Source: a virus. Taken from it: a stretch of 64,000 nt of DNA. The first letter of the stretch is position 1. Every line of letters begins with the position of its first letter. The notes beneath the pieces were generated by a model. It saw nothing but the letters and a program-made list of their open reading frames with translations, did not search any database and was not told the origin of the DNA. A program made the translations under genes and the position numbers. The stretch lies in the IMG/VR virus record IMGVR_UViG_3300014819_000001, positions 1-64,000 of that record; one strand, written 5' to 3'. This document shows positions 8,317-16,489 of the stretch, piece after piece.

Positions 8317-8865
8317 TTAGAAGATTGATTGGACAAAATCGTTGCTGCTCTTTTCTACACTTTGAAGCCATTGATCCTTTAGGTCATGATTGAATACTAG
8401 ATTATAATCAGCACTGGCTATTAGCCAACTTGCATTACGATCTCTTGGTGGTGTGCCATCATACTCATCTTGTAGTTGATCAGGATTCCATCCACATAAT
8501 CCTAAAAATAATCTAAAATGTTTAGGGGCATCGCCATCGCCTAACCTTGGCAATAGGTCATCACTACTGCTTAGACAGAACTCGTTATTGACCTGCATGG
8601 TATTACTGCCTTGCCATTCACTACTATGCAGCATGGTTAATGCCTTTATATTTACTGGGCCACCTACATATATAAATCCTGGTATGTTGAGTCTTTCACC
8701 AATTTGTTCAGTAAAGTCTGAAATAGTAACACTGCTGCGTTTATTAAGTATCAGTCCCATACTACCATTTATATGATCCTCTGTGATAAAAATAACACTT
8801 TTGTACCAAAAACCCGTTTTCATTTTTGGTGGGGCAATAAGTAATTTTCCTGTAAAATTCATCAT
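8317..8865 (-). CDS. UPF0301/AlgH (YqgE, DUF179) family protein
   Basis: 182 residues, close to the bacterial length of about 187. The N-terminal segment FTGKLLIAPPKMKTGFWYKS, then VIFITEDHINGSMGLILN, with YVGGPV and the ending FLGLCGWNPDQLQDE match the AlgH family point by point. Function is not established in bacteria; it has been linked only loosely to transcriptional regulation. It is translationally coupled to the endolysin gene upstream, whose TGA stop overlaps its ATG. Confidence 0.82.
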   Translation of the reverse strand: MMNFTGKLLIAPPKMKTGFWYKSVIFITEDHINGSMGLILNKRSSVTISDFTEQIGERLNIPGFIYVGGPVNIKALTMLHSSEWQGSNTMQVNNEFCLSSSDDLLPRLGDGDAPKHFRLFLGLCGWNPDQLQDEYDGTPPRDRNASWLIASADYNLVFNHDLKDQWLQSVEKSSNDFVQSIF

Positions 8866-9602
8866 GTGTATTTTGGAGTTGCTGCCTTTGCATAAGCTAT
8901 ACGACGACCAGTATGTTCTCCACTGCTTCTTTCATAGTATTTGTCAAAAATCATAGCTGCTTCTTCTGGTGTCCTTGCTGTACTTAGCATCTGTCCTGCT
9001 CTACGTTCTGTATTTTGTAATTCCCAATGAATAAATGCTAATTGCTCATCTAATGTACTTTGTCTGATATCTTTCTTAAAGATACGTCTAAAGTTTGCTT
9101 GTCTAGGTAGATGCCATTGAGCTATTCCGTAGGCTTTACCACTATCACCTACAGCTCTATGATTAAGATGTACTCCACTTTCAGCCTTGAGATTACCTAC
9201 TATACCTGCCGCTTGAGCAGGAGTATAGCCTTTGTTAATAAAATATCTAGTGGCATATTTGGCAACGGCTGTGGTCTTACCTGCACTAGGAACATGTTTG
9301 ACATTCATAACGCCGTTATTAGGTTTAACATCAGCCTGTGTGCTCTGTGGTAAGTTTATGCCCTTATCCTTCAACATACTGTTGATAATGTTGATCATTT
9401 CTGTATCAGGACTACCATTGATAGTTAACTTATGATCTTTCTCAAATTGAGCAATTACTTTTTTAATTTCTGTATTAGCAATACCGTCAATACCAAATTG
9501 ATTAAGTTTGTATCCGAGTGCAGATAGTGCTTTTTGTAAGTCTGCCCATTCTGGTCCACGACTACCTCTGGGTACGCTAATATCAAATTCTTTAAGACGC
9601 AT
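8862..9602 (-). CDS. Endolysin: peptidoglycan-binding domain plus phage tail lysozyme
   Basis: 246 residues. After a linker, residues about 12-75 form a PG_binding_1-type domain (GPEWADLQKALSALGYKLN, FGIDGIANTEIKKVI). Residues about 120-240 match the phage-tail lysozyme family: YTPAQAAGIVGNLKAESGVH with the catalytic Glu, then GKAYGIAQWHLPRQ, EQLAFIHWELQ and the ending RRIAYAKAA. It would cleave the glycan strand. The N-terminus, MRLKEFDIS, fits the capsid-targeting-like pattern with an L-K-E site, so it may be virion-borne rather than a classic lysis enzyme. The start overlaps the preceding stop (TAATG). Confidence 0.82.
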   Translation of the reverse strand: MRLKEFDISVPRGSRGPEWADLQKALSALGYKLNQFGIDGIANTEIKKVIAQFEKDHKLTINGSPDTEMINIINSMLKDKGINLPQSTQADVKPNNGVMNVKHVPSAGKTTAVAKYATRYFINKGYTPAQAAGIVGNLKAESGVHLNHRAVGDSGKAYGIAQWHLPRQANFRRIFKKDIRQSTLDEQLAFIHWELQNTERRAGQMLSTARTPEEAAMIFDKYYERSSGEHTGRRIAYAKAATPKYT

Positions 9603-9841
9603 TAGCCATTACCTTTCCATACTGGTAATGGGCCTCCGTAATTGCCACCTTTGACTTTTTTGCCTTTGATCTTTTGACGCTTTTTGTTTATGGTAAATTT
9701 CTTTTCAGTGTCTCTAGAACGAAAGCCTTGACTCTTACAGCTACTCAATTGGCTGGCACCCAACTCACTATCTGGTTTTGTACTCTTGCATAGTTCTCTA
9801 CTGGCCTTGCCTGATTCTAAGATAATTTCATGAATCTTCAT
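9602..9841 (-). CDS. Small basic hypothetical protein with capsid-targeting-like N-terminus
   Basis: 79 residues, Lys/Arg/Ser-rich (KKFTINKKRQKIKGKKVKGG) with a glycine-rich tail. It begins MKIHEIILES, matching the shared M[KR]xxE[FIL] pattern with an I-L-E site. Its charge and size resemble T4 internal proteins, small basic proteins packaged with DNA. A GATAAATA octamer (9847-9854, minus) stands 5 nt before the ATG. Not otherwise recognised. Confidence 0.55.
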   Translation of the reverse strand: MKIHEIILESGKASRELCKSTKPDSELGASQLSSCKSQGFRSRDTEKKFTINKKRQKIKGKKVKGGNYGGPLPVWKGNG

Positions 9842-9845
9842 GCAA

Positions 9846-10667
9846 TTATTTATCGTAGTCTAACCATTCATATACATTAAGCCAACTACGTTTTCCTATG
9901 GTTTCTTTAAGATGTCTTATATCAGCCTGTGCGTTATCTCTATAAAATGGGCGTAATTCAGCATCTACATCGTTATATTCTATTCTAGCACCCTCTTGTT
10001 CTGCTATATATTCCGCTATGTCCATATAACTATGATTCAATCCTGTGCCCACATTCCATATACCGCTGCCCTTTACTGTATTGATAAAGTCCCAATGTAG
10101 TTTAACTACATCACCTACCCATACCCAATCTCTTTTGATCTTGTCGGCACCCCGCCATACTGTGATCTTGCCCTCTTTCTTAGCCTGTTGACGCCATTTG
10201 TGTAGAGCATTAGGGTCGCTTTTTAAGTGTTGCCATTTACCGTATACAGTGAAATACCTAAAACCCTGTACAAAACTACTATGCCTATATTTAAAAGCAT
10301 AACGATCAAATAAGTATTTGCTCCAAGCATATGGCCCTTGTGGCACACAGGCAGCACCTTCTTCAAAGTTATTGGTATTACCATATACCTTATGTGTGCT
10401 GGCATATTGTAGATTTACTCCGTTATGTTGACATTCTTCGTAGAGCCAACAACTGAAGTCATAGTTTTGTTTGAGTACTGTTTCAGTATCTAGTGTGTGC
10501 GTATCTGTTATGGCACCTAAGTGTATGACCCAATCATATTCTTTGACAATAGGTTTATTTTTTGGGTCCCAATCATATCCATCTACTATGACACCCTCCT
10601 GCTTGTGTAGAAAGGCACACATATTACGGCCTATAAAGCCTAAATGTCCGGTGACCAAAATACGCAT
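9846..10667 (-). CDS. NAD-dependent sugar epimerase, ADP-heptose 6-epimerase (HldD)-like
   Basis: 273 residues from ATG 10667, chosen because a perfect AAGGAGG lies 7 nt upstream; a longer frame upstream has no such site. The extended short-chain dehydrogenase hallmarks are present: MRILVTGHLGFIGRNM (Rossmann GxxGxxG), VIHLGAIT, ASTHKVYG, and PYAWSKYLFD with the catalytic YxxxK. FRYFTVYGKWQHLK is close to the FRYFNVYGP segment of HldD, which epimerises ADP-D-glycero- to ADP-L-glycero-manno-heptose for LPS core. The heptose-type nucleotidyltransferase/cupin fusion and KdsA at 60.9-63.9 kb support a surface-sugar role. Exact substrate uncertain. Confidence 0.78.
   Translation of the reverse strand: MRILVTGHLGFIGRNMCAFLHKQEGVIVDGYDWDPKNKPIVKEYDWVIHLGAITDTHTLDTETVLKQNYDFSCWLYEECQHNGVNLQYASTHKVYGNTNNFEEGAACVPQGPYAWSKYLFDRYAFKYRHSSFVQGFRYFTVYGKWQHLKSDPNALHKWRQQAKKEGKITVWRGADKIKRDWVWVGDVVKLHWDFINTVKGSGIWNVGTGLNHSYMDIAEYIAEQEGARIEYNDVDAELRPFYRDNAQADIRHLKETIGKRSWLNVYEWLDYDK
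9847..9854 (-). promoter_or_regulatory. T4-type late promoter octamer (GATAAATA)
   Basis: On the minus strand the octamer GATAAATA ends 5 nt before the ATG at 9841. T4 late transcripts start about 6 nt after this element, so the predicted transcript starts at or next to the start codon. Confidence 0.5.
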
Positions 10668-10684
10668 TCTACACCTCCTTGGTG

Positions 10685-10713
10685 TTGACATATACTTTAA
10701 TATATAGTAGTAT
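10685..10713 (+). promoter_or_regulatory. Consensus vegetative promoter (TTGACA-17-TAGTAT)
   Basis: TTGACA at 10685-10690, a 17-bp spacer and TAGTAT at 10708-10713. The ATG at 10721 is only 7 nt beyond, where transcription would start, so the mRNA is predicted to be leaderless. Confidence 0.6.
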
Positions 10714-10720
10714 TTACAGC

Positions 10721-11203
10721 ATGGACAAATATAAAGACTTTCCTGAACCGCCAAGGCGTATGACCGACGCTGAAGGTGAGGAGTATTTCGGTCGCATTGT
10801 TAAAGCCATTGGACATTTTAATCCTACAGTCGTTGTTGGAGTGGCCCGTACTGGATTAATCTATGCCACTTGGGTTAGCCAAGTGTTGGCTATACGTGAT
10901 ATAGGTATATATTATCCAGATAAGGATAAATTGTATATGCCAAATATGAATCCAGAACGTGTGGCCTTTGTGGATGACAACACGGTAACTGGTGGTAGCT
11001 ATCTTAAGTGTAAACAGATGATGGCACGAGATTATCCACAAACTCTATTTGTTTGGGCAGTATTATATACAGATTGGAATACTCCCGAACATGTGAGAAA
11101 CGAATTAATACAAGGTACTAGGCTTCCTTATTTTGCCGAGGAACCTTTTTGGGGCAGTAAAAAAATAAGCAAAGACTATGGAGTAAGATTTAGAGATGAG
11201 TAA
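10721..11203 (+). CDS. Type I phosphoribosyltransferase-like protein
   Basis: 160 residues from ATG 10721. The core motif PERVAFVDDNTVTGGSYLK is the PRPP-binding loop of type I phosphoribosyltransferases (hydrophobic strand, DD, TGG), and VVVGVARTGLIYA is the preceding strand with the pyrophosphate-binding turn. FWGSKKISKDYGVRF may form part of the hood. Substrate base not identifiable; salvage or regulation of nucleotides is likely. It overlaps the HAD gene downstream by 8 nt. Confidence 0.75.
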   Translation: MDKYKDFPEPPRRMTDAEGEEYFGRIVKAIGHFNPTVVVGVARTGLIYATWVSQVLAIRDIGIYYPDKDKLYMPNMNPERVAFVDDNTVTGGSYLKCKQMMARDYPQTLFVWAVLYTDWNTPEHVRNELIQGTRLPYFAEEPFWGSKKISKDYGVRFRDE

Positions 11204-11630
11204 AGGCAGCAATTTAACAGCATTTGATTTGGATGGCGTATTCATTCCAGACTGTGACCAAATTCCAGACTTAGGTGATCACGAAGCCTATTTGAATTTG
11301 ACCATGTACATGCAACCCGTGTTCAAACCAGTAGGTGAATGGATCCTATTAACTGGTAGACCAGCAGAATATGAAAGTATAACCAAAAGTTGGCTACTTA
11401 AATATTTTACAAATCAACCCAAATTAATTCTTCATCAACGAGATTCTGAAAAAGAAGATAATCAACAGTATAAGCTACGTATGATTGAAGAACATGATAT
11501 TGATGTGTATATTGAAAGCGATAAGAACATAGTAGAGTTTCTTAAATCCAGTTTGGATGTGGATAAAAAAATCATTGTACACTACAGTGAATTCTGTGAA
11601 ATGTATTTGAACTACAACGCTGGAGCTTGA
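11196..11630 (+). CDS. HAD-superfamily hydrolase-like protein
   Basis: 144 residues. Motif I (TAFDLDGVFIPD) has the nucleophile Asp and the DxD pattern, and motif II is ILLTGRP with the conserved Thr. Motifs III and IV are less clear (YIESDKNIVEFL). HAD proteins of this size in T4-like phages act as phosphatases on nucleotides, sugars or nucleic acid ends. It is coupled to the phosphoribosyltransferase gene by an ATGAGTAA overlap. Confidence 0.7.
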   Translation: MSKGSNLTAFDLDGVFIPDCDQIPDLGDHEAYLNLTMYMQPVFKPVGEWILLTGRPAEYESITKSWLLKYFTNQPKLILHQRDSEKEDNQQYKLRMIEEHDIDVYIESDKNIVEFLKSSLDVDKKIIVHYSEFCEMYLNYNAGA

Positions 11631-11655
11631 CATCATGTGCTAGTCCTAGTATAAT
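11627..11655 (+). promoter_or_regulatory. Perfect consensus promoter TTGACA-17-TATAAT
   Basis: TTGACA at 11627-11632 overlaps the stop of the HAD gene. After exactly 17 bp, TATAAT occupies 11650-11655. It should drive the lipoprotein gene at 11682 and the run of small genes that follows. Confidence 0.8.
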
Positions 11656-11681
11656 GCTTATATTGAAACTATAGGTGACTT

Positions 11682-11942
11682 ATGCCAAAACTAGCAGCTC
11701 TTTTACTGATATCTACATTGGCAGGTTGTGCCAATGTAGAACTCAAACCTCCATTATGTCCAGGTACAAGATCCTATGATGTACAACTATGTAGAGGTGA
11801 AAAGCCATATATGATCCCTAATCCTCCTTATGCGGCTTTTCAACGTAAGGCCAAATGCGAGCAGTGTATTGACATTGATCAAAATTGTGTTTGGGGTATT
11901 CCACAACATTGTAAACCTAAATGGCCATTTGAACAACGATGA
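11682..11942 (+). CDS. Small putative lipoprotein
   Basis: 86 residues. The N-terminus MPKLAALLLISTLAGCANVE is a lipoprotein signal with an LAGC lipobox, so Cys16 would be lipidated. The mature part has six further cysteines (CPG, QLCRG, CEQCID, QNCVWG, QHCK), suggesting disulfides in the periplasm. The gene is preceded by the consensus promoter at 11627-11655. Function unknown; superinfection exclusion or lysis are the usual roles of phage lipoproteins. Confidence 0.65.
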   Translation: MPKLAALLLISTLAGCANVELKPPLCPGTRSYDVQLCRGEKPYMIPNPPYAAFQRKAKCEQCIDIDQNCVWGIPQHCKPKWPFEQR

Positions 11943-12295
11943 AAATCACCGTACGCAATTCAAAATATCCTAAGCGAGATCGCTATTTCTTTGCCATACC
12001 AGAATTCGTAGAATATGAAGGTGAGGAAACTACTCTCAAGCACGTTGACAGCAACGCATATCTGTGCCTTACTACGGGCCTAAAAGACTTTCCCATTCGT
12101 GTTATTGATAGGAGTATGATCGTGGGTAATCGTATTGACTTTAGTCATCTACTTAAACTTCCTGTACCAGAGACCAAAGTGGTCAAAGGTAGTAAGGGTA
12201 ATGAATATGTATTAACCAAGACAAGTGGTAAGTGGGCCTGTACTTGTCCTGGTTTTGAATTTAGGTCCACTTGCAAACACGTTAAGGAAGCGTAA
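11939..12295 (+). CDS. SWIM zinc-finger protein
   Basis: 118 residues. The C-terminal segment KWACTCPGFEFRSTCKHVKE fits the SWIM pattern C-x-C-x(n)-C-x-H, which binds zinc and usually contacts DNA or protein. The N-terminal 80 residues are beta-rich and unrecognised. Coupled by ATGA to the lipoprotein gene. Confidence 0.72.
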   Translation: MKITVRNSKYPKRDRYFFAIPEFVEYEGEETTLKHVDSNAYLCLTTGLKDFPIRVIDRSMIVGNRIDFSHLLKLPVPETKVVKGSKGNEYVLTKTSGKWACTCPGFEFRSTCKHVKEA

Positions 12296-12296
12296 A

Positions 12297-12890
12297 ATGT
12301 TTGGTGATGATGAACGTTTAGGATTCGAAGTCCACGAGAAAAGATATGATTATTGGAATCTAACTGAAAAAGGTTTAGAATGGATGTTAGGACATGGTAG
12401 AGATTTTCTTCAGGATCTTGTTCCTGATGAGTATAATAGAACAGGTGCTAGCTTTACAAATATAAGCAATACATTATTTCCTTGGTATGAAGTTGTTTAT
12501 TGTTTGGCTAAAAAGCATAATAGCGCCAAATCACGAGCTTACCAAGATCGTAGGAGTGAAGATCTAACCTTAAGATTTTTAACAGAAATGTACCTCGATC
12601 AAAAGGGCCGTTGTAGTATCACTGGCATGATTATGAGTCCTAATATAGGTGATTATGATAAAAATCCTTATGTAATTAGTATTGATCGAATAGATAGTAA
12701 CGAAGGTTACGAAAGAGGTAATGTACGACTGTGCTGTCATTGGGCCAATAATTCAAAAAACGTTTGGAGTCAATCTATGTTAGACGAATTTATTCAATCA
12801 GCTAGCGTAATTCTAGCAGAAAAAAAACTGATGTCTAAAATAGTGGAATCAAATTTACAGAAATTTTCTAATTATCATGAATGTGATTGA
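12297..12890 (+). CDS. HNH-type endonuclease-like protein
   Basis: 197 residues from ATG 12297. The C-terminal half holds GRCSITGMIMS, then VISIDRIDSNEGYERGNVRL, then CCHWANNSKN. This resembles the variant HNH fold in which D-R-I-D and the later Asn/Asn/Lys surround the metal, seen in free-standing phage endonucleases. The N-terminal 100 residues are unrecognised and may bind DNA. It overlaps the next gene by 14 nt. Confidence 0.6.
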   Translation: MFGDDERLGFEVHEKRYDYWNLTEKGLEWMLGHGRDFLQDLVPDEYNRTGASFTNISNTLFPWYEVVYCLAKKHNSAKSRAYQDRRSEDLTLRFLTEMYLDQKGRCSITGMIMSPNIGDYDKNPYVISIDRIDSNEGYERGNVRLCCHWANNSKNVWSQSMLDEFIQSASVILAEKKLMSKIVESNLQKFSNYHECD

Positions 12891-13128
12891 AGTTGAACAT
12901 AAGGACCTACTAGGACGTAAGGTAGAAGTGGGTGACTTTGTGGCCTTCTCCCAAAGTAATACTATCTATGTTGGCCGTGTGATAAAATTAAATTCTAAAA
13001 TGTTGAGATTACAACACATAAGACAATGCAGGTGGTTGGCCGATGAGGTGAACAAGTACTCAAAAGATTGTGTGCTACTACCCAGTCGTGACATGGACTT
13101 TTACTTATTAAGGGTGGCTTCAAAATGA
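12877..13128 (+). CDS. Hypothetical protein, small beta-barrel-like
   Basis: 83 residues. VEVGDFVAFSQSNTIYVGRV resembles an SH3-like or KOW beta barrel, with no known catalytic residue. It ends YLLRVASK, a faint echo of the LRW endings of the following genes. Overlaps its neighbours by 14 and 4 nt inside one operon. Confidence 0.55.
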   Translation: MNVIEVEHKDLLGRKVEVGDFVAFSQSNTIYVGRVIKLNSKMLRLQHIRQCRWLADEVNKYSKDCVLLPSRDMDFYLLRVASK

Positions 13129-13325
13129 AAATGAGCAGTGTGGAAGTAGGCCTATTTAGACTACCAGGTGTTGTGTTCGAACGTGATTCACTTACTCAAG
13201 ATAAAGTGGAAGAAATCAATGCCTGGTGTGCGGAGAATAACTGTGGTCGGCAGATGACTGATGTACTATGGAGTTTCAAAAAGCCTACTCAACGTGACTT
13301 GTTCATCTTAAGGTGGAGTGAATGA
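13125..13325 (+). CDS. Small protein, WC...FxLRW family member
   Basis: 66 residues. It shows the two marks of a local paralogue family: a W-C pair (EINAWCAENNCGR) and a C-terminal LFILRWSE. Members are tiny, of different sequence otherwise, and packed head to tail with 4-nt overlaps. No known domain recognised. Confidence 0.6.
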   Translation: MKMSSVEVGLFRLPGVVFERDSLTQDKVEEINAWCAENNCGRQMTDVLWSFKKPTQRDLFILRWSE

Positions 13326-13531
13326 ATACACTGCCCTTATTGCCTTATTATAAAAATGCCTGTGACTACTATTATACCAACATATGGCAAGGTGGTAAGG
13401 TAGAAGTTCAACCTTGGTTGAGAGCAGAATTCGACGCTGGTGTCGCAGTGGGCCGTTGCCATCTCATATTCACTAGCAGTAAAAAGAGAAACTGGTTTGC
13501 TCTACGCTTTGGAGAATCATATGAACTCTGA
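13322..13531 (+). CDS. Small protein, FxLRW family member (diverged)
   Basis: 69 residues ending KKRNWFALRFGESYEL, where Trp of the LRW motif is replaced by Phe. The start overlaps the previous stop by 4 nt. Contains a Tyr-rich stretch (CDYYYTNIW). Function unknown. Confidence 0.55.
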   Translation: MNTLPLLPYYKNACDYYYTNIWQGGKVEVQPWLRAEFDAGVAVGRCHLIFTSSKKRNWFALRFGESYEL

Positions 13532-13823
13532 TGAAAATAAAAAGATTATATCTGGCCTATTGAGCATACTCAACGCCAAGGCAAGATATTTTTGGGAAGC
13601 CCAGGGTAAGTTAGAACTGGTATTGAAGGCAGAGTTGGATACAGGTAGTGGCCCAAAGATATTAGCACCAGATGCTTATATAGTACATCCTATACAAGAG
13701 TGGTGTTTGGAGAATAACTGTGGTAGACGTATGAGTTATGACACTTTTAGGTTTCGTAATCAAAAACAAAAAACCTTGTTCCTACTACGTTGGGAAGGCG
13801 TAAGTGACGACCACCAATTTTAG
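13521..13823 (+). CDS. Small protein, WC...FxLRW family member
   Basis: 100 residues from ATG 13521, with GGAG upstream; it overlaps the previous gene by 11 nt. QEWCLENNCGRRMSYDTFRF is nearly the same as the WCAENNCGR segment of the gene at 13125, and LFLLRWEG follows, so the two are recent relatives. An N-terminal helical extension of about 50 residues is unique to this member. Confidence 0.6.
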   Translation: MNSDENKKIISGLLSILNAKARYFWEAQGKLELVLKAELDTGSGPKILAPDAYIVHPIQEWCLENNCGRRMSYDTFRFRNQKQKTLFLLRWEGVSDDHQF

Positions 13824-13995
13824 AGGTTGGTATGTGGTAAGTACCTATCAACCAGATGGGAATACTGCCTGGACACCTTTGTTTAGGTGGTGCGAAGAAA
13901 CATTTGAACCGAGGACTTGGAGTTATGAGGGGGAGGGTGTGTTTGCTTTTCAAAATGAACGAGATGCCAATTGGTTTGCATTGAGGTGGATATGA
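13804..13995 (+). CDS. Small protein, WC...FxLRW family member
   Basis: 63 residues, GTG start with GGAAGG upstream. Shows FRWCEETFEP, then GVFAFQNERDANWFALRWI, the clearest form of the family pattern WC ... F-x-F ... WF-x-L-R-W. Overlaps both neighbours. Confidence 0.6.
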   Translation: MTTTNFRGWYVVSTYQPDGNTAWTPLFRWCEETFEPRTWSYEGEGVFAFQNERDANWFALRWI

Positions 13996-14339
13996 ATATT
14001 GGACATTCAGGAAAACATAAAGTATCTAAATTATTATTCAATCAATTATTTGTTAAAGTAGAGGAACCTATAATGAAAAAAGGTAAGATGGATCGTAGAA
14101 TGAAAGGTCATTATTATTTTGATTTTTACGTTGAATTTAGTGTATTAGATAGATTAAAGTTTGACGAAGTTCGTAGATGGTGCTACGCTACATTTGGTCC
14201 CAGCAGTGAATTAGCTATTTGGTTTTATTATCCTAGTGAAGAACGTGCTAACTGGTGTTGGATAGTTGATGACTATCGTTGTAAGTTATTGTTTAAGTCT
14301 AGCAAAGAATATAACTGGTTTCAACTCAAATACACATGA
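13992..14339 (+). CDS. WFxLKY family member, longer form
   Basis: 115 residues from ATG 13992 (GAGGTGG upstream); ATG 14074 also has a fair ribosome site. Carries VRRWCYATFG and ends KEYNWFQLKYT. The middle (GHYYFDFYVEFSVLDRLKFD) resembles a beta-alpha unit of a ferredoxin-like fold. Function unknown. Confidence 0.55.
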   Translation: MNIGHSGKHKVSKLLFNQLFVKVEEPIMKKGKMDRRMKGHYYFDFYVEFSVLDRLKFDEVRRWCYATFGPSSELAIWFYYPSEERANWCWIVDDYRCKLLFKSSKEYNWFQLKYT

Positions 14340-14385
14340 TATCTAGATAAAATGCTACTAGAACTGGCACGATAGTAAATACGTG

Positions 14386-14601
14386 ATGATAAAAGTCACA
14401 GTGCCAAACGAACACACTGGACAACTGATTGATATGGTTCGTGAATTAAAAAGTCAAGGCTTGGTACAGGGCAAGGATTTTGATTTTAGGTTTATGCCTG
14501 CCATCTATGATTTTATGAATAGTCACAGTGAACCAAGACACGCGGTGTTCAGTTTTTATGAGGAGAAGTGGGCAACATGGTTCACACTGAAATGGCTGTA
14601 A
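14386..14601 (+). CDS. WFxLKW family member
   Basis: 71 residues from ATG 14386 (GTG 14383 also possible). Ends KWATWFTLKWL and lacks the W-C pair. A GTAAATA element at 14375-14381 lies 4 nt before the start, so this gene may have its own late-type, leaderless transcript. Confidence 0.55.
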   Translation: MIKVTVPNEHTGQLIDMVRELKSQGLVQGKDFDFRFMPAIYDFMNSHSEPRHAVFSFYEEKWATWFTLKWL

Positions 14602-14801
14602 ATGATTTAGGTTATTTGGAGATACATCCTGGATGGACATATACTCTTAAAACCTACTGTAAACGCTGTGATGACCTATATGATATGTTTGACTGGTGTG
14701 ATCAAAAGATTGGCAAGTGCGGTGAGGATTGGGACTTTCAAGTTAATAGGTTTTTATTTCGAAGAGGGCGTGACTGTACATATTTTACATTGAGGTGGTG
14801 A
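14577..14801 (+). CDS. WC...YFTLRW family member
   Basis: 74 residues from ATG 14577, overlapping the previous gene by 25 nt; the exact start is uncertain. Shows CKRCDDLYDMFDWCDQ and ends RDCTYFTLRW with the stop directly after Trp. Five cysteines. Confidence 0.55.
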   Translation: MVHTEMAVNDLGYLEIHPGWTYTLKTYCKRCDDLYDMFDWCDQKIGKCGEDWDFQVNRFLFRRGRDCTYFTLRW

Positions 14802-14802
14802 T

Positions 14803-15096
14803 ATGGCTGGATTTAAGAGTAAACGAGCAATGGGTGTTGCTACATTTGGTATGCCCAAGGTAGCAAAGGATCCTCCGGTGAATGTGCTGAACAAGTTAGA
14901 CAATGGCTTTTATCTAGTGGCCTTTAATAAGGAAGCCATAGATGATTTTAGGAGTACTTATAAGGATAAAGAAGGTACAGCCTGGCAAGAATATTTAGAC
15001 AATGAATATATTATCTATCGTCGTAGATTAGAAGTTAGAGAAGACTTAGTCACATTATTAAAACTAAAATATACCCAGCACCTGGATCATAGTTGA
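14803..15096 (+). CDS. Hypothetical protein
   Basis: 97 residues, basic at the N-terminus, with LKLKYT near the C-terminus as a weak relic of the LKW/LKY ending. A GAGGTGG ribosome site precedes ATG. No domain recognised. Confidence 0.5.
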   Translation: MAGFKSKRAMGVATFGMPKVAKDPPVNVLNKLDNGFYLVAFNKEAIDDFRSTYKDKEGTAWQEYLDNEYIIYRRRLEVREDLVTLLKLKYTQHLDHS

Positions 15097-15106
15097 TATA
15101 TACTAG

Positions 15107-15391
15107 ATGTTAAACAAAGTCAAAGCCTTTTGGCACCATAGTTATACTACTGATCGTAGGGCCTTCTATTTAGAGATGATGGCCAGTATCTGCGTAGTCA
15201 GTACTACATTTGCCATTGCTTGGATGGCCTATCATCCTCCAATGGAATACATATACCCTGTTAGTTTTGTAGGCGCTGTATTCAGTATATTAGCCTACTG
15301 GCGTAGACAGTTAGCTTGGCCTTTTTTATTAACCTGTTATTTTGCCTGTATTCATGTATTTGGATTTGGGCGTGCTGTGGGGTATTGGTAA
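15107..15391 (+). CDS. Small membrane protein, two to three transmembrane segments
   Basis: 94 residues. Hydrophobic stretches at MMASICVVSTTFAIAWM, PVSFVGAVFSILAYW and PFLLTCYFACIHVFGFG predict three membrane helices with a short cytoplasmic N-terminus. The stop overlaps the next start (TAATG). No family recognised. Confidence 0.6.
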   Translation: MLNKVKAFWHHSYTTDRRAFYLEMMASICVVSTTFAIAWMAYHPPMEYIYPVSFVGAVFSILAYWRRQLAWPFLLTCYFACIHVFGFGRAVGYW

Positions 15392-16209
15392 TGCCAAATG
15401 TAGTACAACTACCTGAAGTATTAACTAGAAATGATTTTGTATCTATGATACCAAAATCGGCTCTTACCTTGGAAATAGGCCCATATAATAATCCTACGTT
15501 GAAGAAAAGTCAGTTTCCTAATGTACGCTATATGGACCTGTTTACCATAGACCAAATCCGTGCAGATAAAGATCGTTATACTAATGTAGGTGAAATGCCA
15601 GATCATATTGATATTATAGTTGACCCAGAACAACGCCCTACCTTTAAGACAGACCTTAAATTTGACTACATCTATAGTGCTCATAATATAGAACATCACC
15701 CTGATATCATATATCACTTAAACGAGATGGCTGGATTAGCACAAGGTATGCATACCAAATACTTTTTAACAGTTCCAGACAAGCGTTATTGTTTTGATTA
15801 TTATCAACACACCAGTGAGTATACTGATATGATTGAAGCATACCTCGAACAGCGTAAAAGTCATAGCTTAGGTAGTTATTTACGACACACAGTATTTGCC
15901 ACACACAACAATATATATGAACATTGGCATGGTATTCATGGGGAAGATCCTAGAACTATAGATATTAACATTAATCATGCTACTAACATTAGACATAAGT
16001 TAGATAGTGCAAGGGACGAACGTCAACGTAAGTTTGCTGATATTCATGCTTGGTATTTTACTGACAAAAGTTTTATGTACACAATTAATATGTTAAATCA
16101 ATTAGGTCTACAACCGTGGCGTGTGGAAACTGTGACTCCACCACAACATATGACTCCAGAGTTTCATGCAGTAATGAGCCTAACTAGATATGTCAACACA
16201 AGAAATTAA
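15391..16209 (+). CDS. SAM-dependent methyltransferase-like protein
   Basis: 272 residues from ATG 15391. TLEIGPYNNPTLKK is motif I, YMDLF after the second strand supplies the acidic residue for the ribose, FDYIYSAHNIEHHPD is motif IV, and KYFLTVPDKRYCFDYYQHTS follows. This order matches class I methyltransferases often found in polysaccharide or lipid modification loci (methyltransferase type 11 style). The start overlaps the membrane-protein stop (TAATG), and the stop is inside the next gene. Target unknown. Confidence 0.72.
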   Translation: MPNVVQLPEVLTRNDFVSMIPKSALTLEIGPYNNPTLKKSQFPNVRYMDLFTIDQIRADKDRYTNVGEMPDHIDIIVDPEQRPTFKTDLKFDYIYSAHNIEHHPDIIYHLNEMAGLAQGMHTKYFLTVPDKRYCFDYYQHTSEYTDMIEAYLEQRKSHSLGSYLRHTVFATHNNIYEHWHGIHGEDPRTIDININHATNIRHKLDSARDERQRKFADIHAWYFTDKSFMYTINMLNQLGLQPWRVETVTPPQHMTPEFHAVMSLTRYVNTRN

Positions 16210-16489
16210 ATTAGCAGAAGGCATTACTGCCATGTACAAGTTCATAGATAGCGAATGCTACGACTGGATTGTTTTAGCCCGTGTACCTATTGAAACACAA
16301 GATCCAAATTACTTTGCAGAAGAATATTTAAAGAGCTTTTTAGAAAGTACATATGGATCATGGTGTTTAAAGAATGTTAAAGATATAGAATATAAATTTA
16401 AACCAGGTGAAAAAACTCTATTTGATTTTGAATTGTTTGGCTATATCAAACCAGTTAAACTCACTGAGATGCGTATAAGATTTACATGA
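16190..16489 (+). CDS. Hypothetical protein
   Basis: 99 residues, overlapping the methyltransferase by 20 nt. Alpha/beta look with WIVLARVPI and FDFELFGYIKPVKL strands. No recognised family. Confidence 0.5.
   Translation: MSTQEIKLAEGITAMYKFIDSECYDWIVLARVPIETQDPNYFAEEYLKSFLESTYGSWCLKNVKDIEYKFKPGEKTLFDFELFGYIKPVKLTEMRIRFT

Noticed and set aside
9846-10754. Longer start (10754) for the epimerase
   Set aside because: The perfect AAGGAGG and the MRILVTG Rossmann start fix ATG 10667; the extension crosses the start of the opposite gene at 10721 and its promoter.
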